Positions 31,573-38,979 of a stretch of DNA of 38,979 nucleotides are shown piece after piece. Positions within the stretch are counted from its first letter, which is position 1; each line of letters starts with the position of its first letter. The stretch spans positions 25,842 to 64,820 of the forward strand of contig JAGOMA010000030.1 in NCBI GenBank assembly GCA_017993775.1. The letters are read 5' to 3'. Below the pieces are notes generated by a model. That model did no database searches and was not told where the DNA came from. It was given only the letters and a program-made list of their open reading frames with translations. Source of the DNA: Chloroflexota bacterium (GTDB taxonomy: Bacteria > Chloroflexota > Anaerolineae > Promineifilales > Promineifilaceae). Position numbers and translations under genes: made by a program.

Positions 31573-32688
31573 ATGAGCAACAAACGAATTTTTGTATGGA
31601 TGTGCATGGCCGTCGTGGTGCTGGGTTTGGCGGCCTGCGGCGGCAGCGGGGACACGGCCGTTTCCTCATCCGCCGCGCAGGCACCCGAAGCCGCCGCCGA
31701 TCCGGCAGCCGCATCAGGCGAAACAACCATTAACGGCGGCGACAACGGCGATCTCGTCATCTATTCCGGCCGATCCGAAAGTCTGGTTAAACCAATTATC
31801 GAACAATTTGCCCAGGAAACCGGCATCAACGTGCAAGTGCGTTATGGCAGCACCTCGGAAATGGCCGGCGTGCTGCTGGAAGAAGGCCAAAATTCACCCG
31901 CCGATGTGTTTTACGCCCAGGACCCCGGCGGTTTGGGCGCTGTGAAGCAGGCCGGTCTGCTGGCCGTGCTGCCCGCCGATGTGCTGAGCCAGGTTTTTCC
32001 TCGCTTCGCCGACGATGATGGCGAATGGGTGGGCATCTCCGGGCGGGCGCGCACCGTGGTCTATAACACCAGCGCCATCACCGACCCGGCCAGCCAACTG
32101 CCCGCCGATATTTACGATTTTATCCAGCCGGAGTGGAACGGCCGTATCGGGTGGGCGCCCACCAACGGCTCCTTCCAGGCCATGGTCACCGCCATGCGCG
32201 CCATCTGGGGCGAAGAAAAAACCAGCGCCTGGCTTACCGGCATTCAGGCCAACAACCCGGTCGTCTACGCCGAAAACACGCCCATCGTTGCCGGCGTCGC
32301 CACCGGCGAAGTTGAGGTCGGGTTTGTGAACCATTATTACCTCTACCGCTTCCTGGCCGAAGAAGGCGACAGCTTCCCAGCGCGCAATTATTTCTTGCCC
32401 GGCGGCGGCCCCGGTTCGTTGATCATGGTTTCCGGCGCGGGCATCCTAAAAACGGCGCAAAACGCGGCCAACGCAGAACGGTTTCTCGCGTATCTGCTCC
32501 TGGTGGAAGGGCAGCAGTACTTCGCCGACCAGACCTACGAATATCCGGTGGTTGACGGCGTCAGCACTGTGGCCGGCCTGCCACCGCTGGCCGAACTAGA
32601 CGCCGTAGCCGCGCAGGTTGACCTATCGGACCTGGCCGATCTGGCCGGCACGCAAAAATTGCTGCTCGATTTGGGCATCATCGAATAA
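31573..32688 (+). CDS. Fe(III) ABC importer substrate-binding lipoprotein (FbpA/FutA-like)
   Basis: A 371-residue lipoprotein: signal with lipobox L-A-A-C22, then an Ala/Ser linker including an octamer-encoded Thr-Ala-Val. The binding domain starts at about residue 60 (L-V-I-Y-S-G-R-S-E-S-L-V). The family segments G-I-S-G-R-A-R-T-V-V-Y-N-T and P-E-W-N-G-R-I-G-W-A-P-T-N are present. The H-Y-Y-L-Y-R segment near 255 carries the paired Tyr that bind Fe(III) in FbpA and FutA. It captures ferric ion or a close analogue outside the membrane. AAAAGGAG is 9 nt before the ATG. The permease and ATPase genes follow on the same strand. A shared operator-like block and a hairpin precede it. Confidence 0.93.
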   Translation: MSNKRIFVWMCMAVVVLGLAACGGSGDTAVSSSAAQAPEAAADPAAASGETTINGGDNGDLVIYSGRSESLVKPIIEQFAQETGINVQVRYGSTSEMAGVLLEEGQNSPADVFYAQDPGGLGAVKQAGLLAVLPADVLSQVFPRFADDDGEWVGISGRARTVVYNTSAITDPASQLPADIYDFIQPEWNGRIGWAPTNGSFQAMVTAMRAIWGEEKTSAWLTGIQANNPVVYAENTPIVAGVATGEVEVGFVNHYYLYRFLAEEGDSFPARNYFLPGGGPGSLIMVSGAGILKTAQNAANAERFLAYLLLVEGQQYFADQTYEYPVVDGVSTVAGLPPLAELDAVAAQVDLSDLADLAGTQKLLLDLGIIE

Positions 32689-32750
32689 CAGTTTTCACTG
32701 ACCTGGCAGGCCGCGGAGACCTGTCAGGGCTATTCCCGGCGCAGGTAATT

Positions 32751-32799
32751 GAACCGGGGTTAACTTTTAACTGTTCGTCAGTAAAACTCCGGTTTAACG
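32751..32799. promoter_or_regulatory. Shared block 2 upstream of the Fe(III) permease gene
   Basis: GAACCGGGGTTAAC (32751-32764) and AAACTCCGGTTTAACG (32784-32799) repeat the arrangement of block 1 with the same spacing, around TTTTAACTG. It indicates a second promoter within the importer locus under the same control. Confidence 0.5.
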
Positions 32800-32855
32800 C
32801 TTGCCATTGTTTTCATCTTAAGGATGGCAATAATTGTGAGCGGGTCATAAGTTAA

Positions 32856-32896
32856 CCTGAGATTGGGCCATTTTATGAAAATGGCCCAATCTCAGG
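32856..32896. repeat. Perfect 41-bp palindrome before the permease gene
   Basis: CCTGAGATTGGGCCATTTT (32856-32874) and its exact complement at 32878-32896 surround a 3-nt loop: a flawless 19-bp stem. It contains a variant of the GATTGGACC word. It ends 26 nt before the proposed ATG. No U-tract follows, so it is more likely an mRNA-stability or attenuation element than a terminator. Confidence 0.93.
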
Positions 32897-32922
32897 TACG
32901 TTACACAAGCAGAAAACAAACC

Positions 32923-34596
32923 ATGAGTGTCCTGAATAATTCGATCATTCGCCTGAATCCTATCAGTTTGCCGCGTGAGTGGGCGCACGGCCGTGCGCGA
33001 AAATCGCCCTTCTTTCTATTGCTTATCCTCAGCGCGGCGCTGCTTACCGGGCTGATTTTGCTGGTTCCAGCCTACTTGCTGCTGCGCGCAGTCAGCGCCG
33101 GGCAAACCACGCTGGACACACTGCTCAGCCCGCGAACCTGGGCGGTTTTAGGCAACACCCTGCTGCTGGCCGGCAGCGTAACCGTGGCGGGAACGGCCGT
33201 AGCCCTCCCCCTGGCCTGGCTCACCACCCTGACCGATCTACCCGGCAAACGTTTGTGGGCTGTGCTGGCAGCTCTGCCGCTGGTGCTGCCCAGCTACGTC
33301 GCCGCCTTCATTTACGTTTCCATTCTCTCGCCCAAGGGGCTGCTGCAACAAATATTGCATCCGCTCACCGGCATCGAACGCCTGCCCAGTCCATTTGGGT
33401 TCGCCGGAGCCTTTTTTGTGCTGACGCTCATCAGCTATCCGTATGTGTTTCTGACTGCTCGCGCCGCCCTCAAGCGCATGGACCCATCGCTGGCGGAAGC
33501 GGCGCGCAGCCTGGGCGCATCGCCGTGGTCGGCGTTTTGGCGGGTGACGCTGCCTTATTTACGGCCGTCGCTCATTGCCGGCGGGCTGCTGGTGGCGCTT
33601 TACGTGCTGCGCGATTTTGGCGCGGTGACCATGCTGCAATACAGCACCTTTACGCGCATTCTCTACAACCGCTACCAGGCGTACCAATTGGACACGGCGG
33701 CGGTTTTGGCGCTGGTATTGGTGGCGGTAACGGCCGTTATCCTCACTCTGGAACAGCGCAGCCGGGGTAATAATCGCTACGCCCGCCTTTCCTCCGGCGC
33801 GGCGCGGCAGCACCCCATCACCCGATTAGGCCTCTGGAAAGTCCCGGCGCTGGCTTTTGTGGGCAGTGTGGTCTTTTTTAGTTTGATCGTTCCCGTGGCC
33901 GGACTGGCGTATTGGTTTTGGCGGGGTTGGAACCAGGATTTTGCCGTGCGCGACCTGACCGCGCCGCAAAACAACCTGCATTCCATGAGCAGTTTGCTCC
34001 AGCCGGCGTTCAACTCATTGTCTGCCTCGCTTTTGGGCGCGCTGCTGGCCATCACCCTGGCGCTGCCGGTGGCCATTCTGGTTGTGCGGCGGCCGGGGAA
34101 ATTAAGCCGCTTTTTTGAACAGGTGACTTATGCCAGCTTCGCCTTGCCGGGCATCGTCGTGGCTCTGGCTTTTGTCTTTTTTGGCACCAATTACGCTCGC
34201 TCGTTGTACCAGACCCTGCCCATGATGCTGGCGGCTTACGTGATTTTGTTTATCCCGCAGGCGGTGGGGGCGCAGCGCGCTTCGCTGCTGCAAGTGCCGC
34301 CCAGTTTGGAAGAGGCGGGGCGCAGTTTGGGCAAACGGCCGTTCGCCAATTTCCGCGCCATCACCCTGCCCCTGGTACGGCCGGGCATCCTGGCCGGCGG
34401 CGCGCTGGTCTTTCTGACCTGCATGAAAGAACTGCCGGCCACGCTCATCCTCAGCCCGCTGGGATTTTCCACCCTGGCGGCGCAAATCTGGAGCAGCATC
34501 GGCGAAGCGTTTTTTGCGCGCGCCGCTGCGCCCACCTTGCTGCTGCTGCTCCTGTCATCGGTGCCTCTGGCAATCCTGACGTTGCGTGACAAATGA
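32923..34596 (+). CDS. Fe(III) ABC importer permease, two fused domains (FbpB-like)
   Basis: A protein of about 557 residues made of two tandem BPD_transp_1 domains, as in FbpB/SfuB. Each half has about six TM segments and an EAA coupling loop: E-A-A-R-S-L-G-A-S-P-W-S-A-F-W-R-V-T-L-P in the first and E-E-A-G-R-S-L-G-K-R-P-F-A-N-F-R-A-I-T-L-P in the second. A long hydrophilic linker (about 270-300) joins the halves. It forms the membrane channel for ferric ion. The frame is open to 32863, inside the palindrome; the ATG at 32923 (M-S-V-L-N-N-S-I) is the more natural start, though it lacks a strong ribosome site. The ATPase gene begins 49 nt after the stop. Confidence 0.94.
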   Translation: MSVLNNSIIRLNPISLPREWAHGRARKSPFFLLLILSAALLTGLILLVPAYLLLRAVSAGQTTLDTLLSPRTWAVLGNTLLLAGSVTVAGTAVALPLAWLTTLTDLPGKRLWAVLAALPLVLPSYVAAFIYVSILSPKGLLQQILHPLTGIERLPSPFGFAGAFFVLTLISYPYVFLTARAALKRMDPSLAEAARSLGASPWSAFWRVTLPYLRPSLIAGGLLVALYVLRDFGAVTMLQYSTFTRILYNRYQAYQLDTAAVLALVLVAVTAVILTLEQRSRGNNRYARLSSGAARQHPITRLGLWKVPALAFVGSVVFFSLIVPVAGLAYWFWRGWNQDFAVRDLTAPQNNLHSMSSLLQPAFNSLSASLLGALLAITLALPVAILVVRRPGKLSRFFEQVTYASFALPGIVVALAFVFFGTNYARSLYQTLPMMLAAYVILFIPQAVGAQRASLLQVPPSLEEAGRSLGKRPFANFRAITLPLVRPGILAGGALVFLTCMKELPATLILSPLGFSTLAAQIWSSIGEAFFARAAAPTLLLLLLSSVPLAILTLRDK

Positions 34597-34645
34597 AATG
34601 ATTGGCCCCACAGGCGCATAAACCTCTGCGTTAAGACTTCTTTTT

Positions 34646-35696
<1,051 letters not shown>

Positions 35697-35698
<2 letters not shown>

Positions 35699-35765
35699 TC
35701 ACCAATCACAAATCACAAATCACCAATCACAAATCACCAATCACCAATCACCAATCGCCAATCGA
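35697..35765. repeat. 7-bp tandem repeat AATCAC[AC], about 9.5 units
   Basis: Units AATCACC and AATCACA alternate irregularly from 35697, with AATCGCC and AATCG at the end. The array starts within the TAA stop codon of the ATPase gene and fills the space to the facing kinase gene. No spacers are present, so it is a simple microsatellite-like array. Confidence 0.93.
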
Positions 35766-35784
35766 GTTAATCGCGCAGCAACCA

Positions 35785-37143
35785 TCACACGCCCGAGTCC
35801 TCTACAGGCAGCCGGAACCAAAATTTCGTCCCCTCTCCCACCTGACTTTCTACGCCAATTTCGCCCCCGTGGGCTTCAATAATGCTGCGGGCGATGGCCA
35901 GCCCCAACCCGGAGCCGCCCTGTTCGCGGCTGCGGGCGGCGTCGGAGCGCCAAAAGCGGTCGAACACCTGGGCTTGCTGAACGGCCGTCAACCCCAGCCC
36001 GCTATCCGCAACGCTGACAACGACATCGCTCTTGTCGCTGGCTACGCGAAGCGTTACCAGCGGCGGCATCTGGCTGCCCAGCGGCGCATAGCGCAAAGCA
36101 TTGGCGATCAGGTTGGCAAGCACCTGATGCAGCCGCGAAGCGTCGGCGGAGATGGGCGGCGTTTCCGCCAACTCCAGTTGGAGGTGGATGCCGTCGGCTT
36201 CGGCCAAAGGCTGAAAGGCGGCGGCGGCCTGGGCCGCCAATTCGTGCAGGTTTACGGGCCGGCGATCCAGTGACAGGTGTCCGGTTTCGGCCAGCGATAA
36301 AGTACGCACGTCGTTGACCAATCGACCCAGACGCAGGGTTTCTTCGTAGACGGTGCTCAGGTTTTCCGGCGTGGGCGGGAAAATGCCATCGATCATGGCT
36401 TCCAGGTGGCTTTGCATGATGCTGATGGGCGTGCGCAGGTCGTGGGCGGTGTCGGCCAGGAGCTGTTGGCGTTGTTTTTCGGCGTTGGCCAGGGCCTGAG
36501 ACATATCGTTGAAGTGGACGGTCAGCTCGCCGACCTCGTCGTGGGTGGTGACGGCGACCTGCTGACCCAATTCACCGGCGGCGACGGCCGTTGTGGCCTG
36601 GCTGAGTTGGCGTAACGGCCGTGTCAGGCGCTGCGCCAAGAAAACGCCCACCAATAACGCCAGCGCCACGGCCACCAATCCGGCCACCAGGATGGCCTGG
36701 TTGACCGAGGCCAGATATTGTTCGCCGGCGCGACTGCCCTGCCCGGCCTGCATGGCCTGAAGCGTGCCTACCTGACGGCCGTTTACCACAATCGGCAGGG
36801 TGACTTCTGGTGTGAACGCGGTCCCGTTGCGCCCCTGCCCGCCCCCGCCCCGCGAGCCAACAACCTGATCGGTTTCGTCTAACACGCGCAAAAAGTTGCC
36901 GCCGGAGGCGCTTGGTCCGGCGGCGCTGTCGCGCAGGATGCTGTTTACCTCGTTCCAACTGCCGGTTTGGGCGTAGTAGGCGGCCAACTGCTGGGCGAGG
37001 GTTTGCAATTGGGCGTCCGTGCCGGAAGCCAGATAACGCTGAAAGCCAACGGCCGTGGCCCGATTTGCCAGCACAGCCACCATGCCGACGGCAACGAGGG
37101 CGACCAGGACAAAAGCGAGGGTGAGTTTTGAGCGAAGATTCAT
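35785..37143 (-). CDS. Sensor histidine kinase 2 (BaeS-like, HAMP)
   Basis: A 452-residue membrane kinase with the same plan as the kinase at 7438-8817. TM1 is at about 7-26 and TM2 at about 147-170, around an external loop with a Gly-rich turn (G-S-R-G-G-G-G-Q-G-R-N). HAMP follows (T-R-P-L-R-Q-L-S-Q-A-T), then the acceptor helix with A-H-D-L-R-T-P-I-S, and a HATPase domain with N-L-I-A-N-A-L-R-Y, D-S-G-L-G-L-T, F-D-R-F-W-R and G-S-G-L-G-L-A-I-A. It lies 93 bp after its response-regulator gene, with a hairpin between. It faces the iron importer but is not in its operon. The signal is unknown. Confidence 0.93.
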   Translation of the reverse strand: MNLRSKLTLAFVLVALVAVGMVAVLANRATAVGFQRYLASGTDAQLQTLAQQLAAYYAQTGSWNEVNSILRDSAAGPSASGGNFLRVLDETDQVVGSRGGGGQGRNGTAFTPEVTLPIVVNGRQVGTLQAMQAGQGSRAGEQYLASVNQAILVAGLVAVALALLVGVFLAQRLTRPLRQLSQATTAVAAGELGQQVAVTTHDEVGELTVHFNDMSQALANAEKQRQQLLADTAHDLRTPISIMQSHLEAMIDGIFPPTPENLSTVYEETLRLGRLVNDVRTLSLAETGHLSLDRRPVNLHELAAQAAAAFQPLAEADGIHLQLELAETPPISADASRLHQVLANLIANALRYAPLGSQMPPLVTLRVASDKSDVVVSVADSGLGLTAVQQAQVFDRFWRSDAARSREQGGSGLGLAIARSIIEAHGGEIGVESQVGEGTKFWFRLPVEDSGV

Positions 37144-37174
37144 GGGTGGGAATTGGAGATTGGCGGTTGACAGC

Positions 37175-37235
37175 AGACCCCAAGGGTTTGCATGAACGTG
37201 ATGTTGAATTTCGTGGGATTAAACCCTTGGGGTCT
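37175..37235. repeat. GACCC-family hairpin, copy 7, between regulator and kinase
   Basis: AGACCCCAAGGGTTT (37175-37189) pairs with AAACCCTTGGGGTCT (37221-37235); like copy 5 both arms carry the compensating change. It begins one base after the regulator stop codon (37237-37239, minus strand) and lies before the kinase ATG (37143). Confidence 0.92.
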
Positions 37236-37236
37236 T

Positions 37237-37923
37237 TTAAACATTGGGATTGAATCTGTAGCCGGCGCCGAAGACGGTGAGGATGAATTCCGGTTGGGTG
37301 GGGTCGGCTTCGATTTTTTTGCGCAGGTTTTTGACGTGGACATCGACGGTGCGCTCGTAGCCATCGTAGGCGAAGCCTTGCGCCCGTTCCAGCAGTTCCA
37401 TGCGGCTGAAGGTGCGGCCCGGGCTGCTCATGAGCATGTTGAGAAGTTCATATTCCATGGGCGTCAGGTCGATGGAACGGCCGTTTACCGTGGCCATGCG
37501 CGCTTCTTTGTCCAGGGACAGGCTGCCGGCGCGCAGGACGTTGGTTTCTGGCTGGGCCGCGCCGGAACGCCGCAAGACAGCGCGGACACGGGCGACCAGT
37601 TCACGCGGGCTGAAGGGTTTGGTGATGTAGTCGTCGGCGCCCATTTCCAGGCCGAGAATTTTGTCGGTTTCGTCTACGCGGGCGGTGAGGGCGATGATGG
37701 GCGCGCGCCCTTCACGGCCGTATTCGCGCATGAAGGCCAAGCCATCCATCACCGGCATCATCATATCCAAAATGATGAGGTCGGGTTGGTGGTCGCGCGC
37801 TGCGAAGAGGGCGTCACGGCCGTTGCCGGCCGTCACCACGCGATACCCGGCCTGTTCCAGGTATCCTTTTACCACGCTAACCAGTTTGGCTTCGTCATCG
37901 ACGACGAGAATGAGTTGATTCAT
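37237..37923 (-). CDS. OmpR-family response regulator 2
   Basis: A 228-residue regulator. The receiver has D9-D10, phospho-acceptor D53 (L-D-M-M-M-P), T80 and K102. The winged helix has L-T-P-M-E-Y-E-L-L, then D-V-H-V-K-N-L-R-K-K-I, and ends G-A-G-Y-R-F-N-P-N-V. It is strongly similar to regulator 1 along its whole length (for example G-Y-R-V-V-T-A-x-N-G-R-D-A-L-F in both), so the two systems arose by duplication or from close relatives. It precedes its kinase gene. The exported Gln/Gly-rich protein is encoded just upstream on the same strand, after a terminator. Confidence 0.94.
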   Translation of the reverse strand: MNQLILVVDDEAKLVSVVKGYLEQAGYRVVTAGNGRDALFAARDHQPDLIILDMMMPVMDGLAFMREYGREGRAPIIALTARVDETDKILGLEMGADDYITKPFSPRELVARVRAVLRRSGAAQPETNVLRAGSLSLDKEARMATVNGRSIDLTPMEYELLNMLMSSPGRTFSRMELLERAQGFAYDGYERTVDVHVKNLRKKIEADPTQPEFILTVFGAGYRFNPNV

Positions 37924-37973
37924 GGAAAATTATCGAACGGTTGAACGGTTGATTGGGGGAAGTTTATCTGAAA

Positions 37974-38012
37974 AATGGACGAGGGGCGAAGTGGTTTCGC
38001 TCCTCGTCCATT
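37974..38012 (-). terminator. Terminator of the Gln/Gly-rich exported protein gene
   Basis: AATGGACGAGGGGCGAA (37974-37990) pairs over 17 positions, with one G-U wobble, with 37996-38012. Read on the minus strand the stem is followed by TTTTT, so it ends the gene at 38034-38816. Confidence 0.88.
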
Positions 38013-38033
38013 GCTTATCGTGGAATGTTTCAG

Positions 38034-38816
38034 CTACGAATTGGTTTGCTGGCCCTGGCCTTGACCTTGACCCTGGCCTTGACCCTGGCCGCCGCCGCCC
38101 TGTCCACGGCCGTTTTGCGCGCCGCCGCTCCAATACGGCCGGCCAATTTCATCGCGCAAGGTTATGGTCAGGCCATCCGACAGGCGGGTGAGGGTGTTGG
38201 CTTTGAACTCGCCATTTTCCCAGAAGCCGACGACCTGCAAGGTGTCGCCGATGGCCAGTTGGACGCCCTGGTCGGCCAAGAAGCCGGGGCCGGTGCCGAT
38301 GGTGATTTGCTCGGTTTCGGTTTGCAGGATGAGGTCGATGCCGTAGTCGGGCGCTTGGAAGATGGTGCCGGTGTAGGTGACAATGTCCATTGGCTGGACG
38401 GCCGTTTGTGAGCCATCTTGCAATTGCTGTTGTTGGCCACGGCCGTTGGCGTTACCTGCGCCGCCCGCGCCGTTCAGGGCAGCGCTGCCATCGGTGAGGC
38501 AGCCGCCATCGGGACAATCTGTCGTCGCATCGGCGGCGAGACTGTTGTTGGCGGCGCCACGGCCGTTGCCCTGACCCTGGCCCTGGGTGACGGCCGTTTC
38601 GGCGGCTGTGCTGGCCAGATTTGCGCCTTGCCCCTGGCCGTTCACCGGACCGGTTTCGGCCGGGGCGTTTTCGTGCAGGCGTTCAGCGGCGGCGGGGTTG
38701 GTTACGGCCGTTTCGGCCACTTTATCGGTTTTGGCTGCGGTCCGATTGGCCGCCCCGACGACCAGTGCGCCGGAAAAAAGGACAAAAAGCAATCCTAAAG
38801 CAATTCGTTTTATCAT
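38034..38816 (-). CDS. Exported Gln/Gly-rich protein with OB-like beta domain
   Basis: A 260-residue protein. A signal peptide (about 1-23, ending V-V-G-A-A) is followed by a disordered Ala/Asn/Gln/Gly-rich region (about 24-140) with several Thr-Ala-Val and Asn-Gly-Arg octamer readings and C-P-D-G-G-C. A compact beta domain follows (about 142-235: V-T-Y-T-G-T-I to L-R-D-E-I-G-R-P-Y-W), and the tail is (Gly-Gln)n, encoded by a 6-bp tandem repeat at about 38043-38092. The beta domain is like the C-terminal domain of the triheme cytochrome c. The open frame starts at a TTG (38822), but AGGAG is 7 nt before the ATG at 38816. It may be a cell-surface protein; function unknown. Confidence 0.82.
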   Translation of the reverse strand: MIKRIALGLLFVLFSGALVVGAANRTAAKTDKVAETAVTNPAAAERLHENAPAETGPVNGQGQGANLASTAAETAVTQGQGQGNGRGAANNSLAADATTDCPDGGCLTDGSAALNGAGGAGNANGRGQQQQLQDGSQTAVQPMDIVTYTGTIFQAPDYGIDLILQTETEQITIGTGPGFLADQGVQLAIGDTLQVVGFWENGEFKANTLTRLSDGLTITLRDEIGRPYWSGGAQNGRGQGGGGQGQGQGQGQGQGQQTNS

Positions 38817-38852
38817 GATCAATCTCCTGATGGTTAGAATCCGTTGTGAGTA

Positions 38853-38979
38853 GTTAATTTGCGCCTATCTCTCATGCAGCTGTGGGCTGCGGTTTGAGCG
38901 GTTAATTTGCGCCTATCTCTCATGCAGCTGTGGGCTGCGGTTTGAGCGGTTAATTTGCGCCTATCTCTCATGCAGCTGT
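38853..38979. repeat. 48-bp tandem repeat, cut by window end
   Basis: Units begin at 38853, 38901 and 38949 (GTTAATTTGCGCCTATCTCT at the start of each); the third is cut after 31 bases. The complete units are identical. Each contains a GCAGC-TGTGG-GCTGC stem. No distinct spacers are present, so it is not a CRISPR array. It lies upstream of the exported-protein gene. Confidence 0.95.

Noticed and set aside
32701..32730. Possible hairpin in CTGGCAGGCCGCGGAGACCTG text after the binding-protein gene
   Set aside because: The arms pair poorly beyond five bases, and there is no U-tract, so I do not call it a terminator.
38853..38979. Possible CRISPR array
   Set aside because: The repeats are head to tail with no unique spacers, and no cas gene is in the window. 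The same holds for 35697-35765.

Overview
The window reads as one gene-dense accessory/core mix from a mesophilic, GC-rich bacterium, most likely a member of the Chloroflexota (Anaerolineae-like). This rests on inference: several Cys-anchored lipoproteins and no recognisable outer-membrane protein, a menaquinol-type cytochrome b/Rieske/multiheme cytochrome c complex, a type-2 OMP decarboxylase, an eukaryote-like long formate-THF ligase, and many intergenic hairpin repeats. It begins inside a 21-bp tandem repeat and ends inside a 48-bp tandem repeat, so it is probably a complete contig that broke at repeats. I saw no rRNA, tRNA, CRISPR array, insertion sequence or phage gene.

Layout. 1-5.4 kb: tandem repeat, nucleotidyltransferase-fold protein, HAD phosphatase, htpG, ferritin, and a small HIT-like protein behind a CRP-like operator. 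5.5-7.4 kb: fhs. 7.4-15.3 kb (all minus): a two-component system, a lipoprotein, a three-part MacAB/YknXYZ-type exporter (permease, ATPase, membrane-fusion protein) and a small exported protein that shares a helical motif with the lipoprotein; this looks like one signal-responsive envelope module. 15.5-19.7 kb: a GH3 glycosidase, a decayed aldo/keto reductase 3' end, a 0.47-kb gene-free stretch and a thiolase. 20.0-23.3 kb (minus): a tight four-gene operon made of a DeoR-HTH/NosL-like fusion regulator, a FixH/YtkA-like lipoprotein, a membrane polyferredoxin and a DUF1295-type membrane protein; I consider this the best candidate for an undescribed copper- or redox-sensing system. 23.5-28.2 kb: rarD and a cytochrome b - Rieske - triheme cytochrome c operon. 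28.3-31.3 kb (minus): pyrF, a metallophosphoesterase, and a TetR-GNAT pair. 31.6-35.7 kb: a complete Fe(III)-type ABC importer (binding protein, fused permease, ATPase) whose first two genes carry the same ~50-bp upstream block. 35.8-38.8 kb (minus): a second two-component system paralogous to the first, and an exported Gln/Gly-rich protein whose C-terminal domain recurs at the end of the triheme cytochrome.

Two features overlay everything. First, the palindromic octamer ACGGCCGT occurs about 95 times by hand count, against about one expected by chance; inside genes it is read mostly as Thr-Ala-Val or Asn-Gly-Arg, often in flexible linkers. Second, gene ends are decorated with three families of interspersed hairpins (GACCCTAAGGGTTT, GATTGGACCAATC and GATGCGTG types), several overlapping or abutting stop codons, and the first shows compensatory base changes between its arms.
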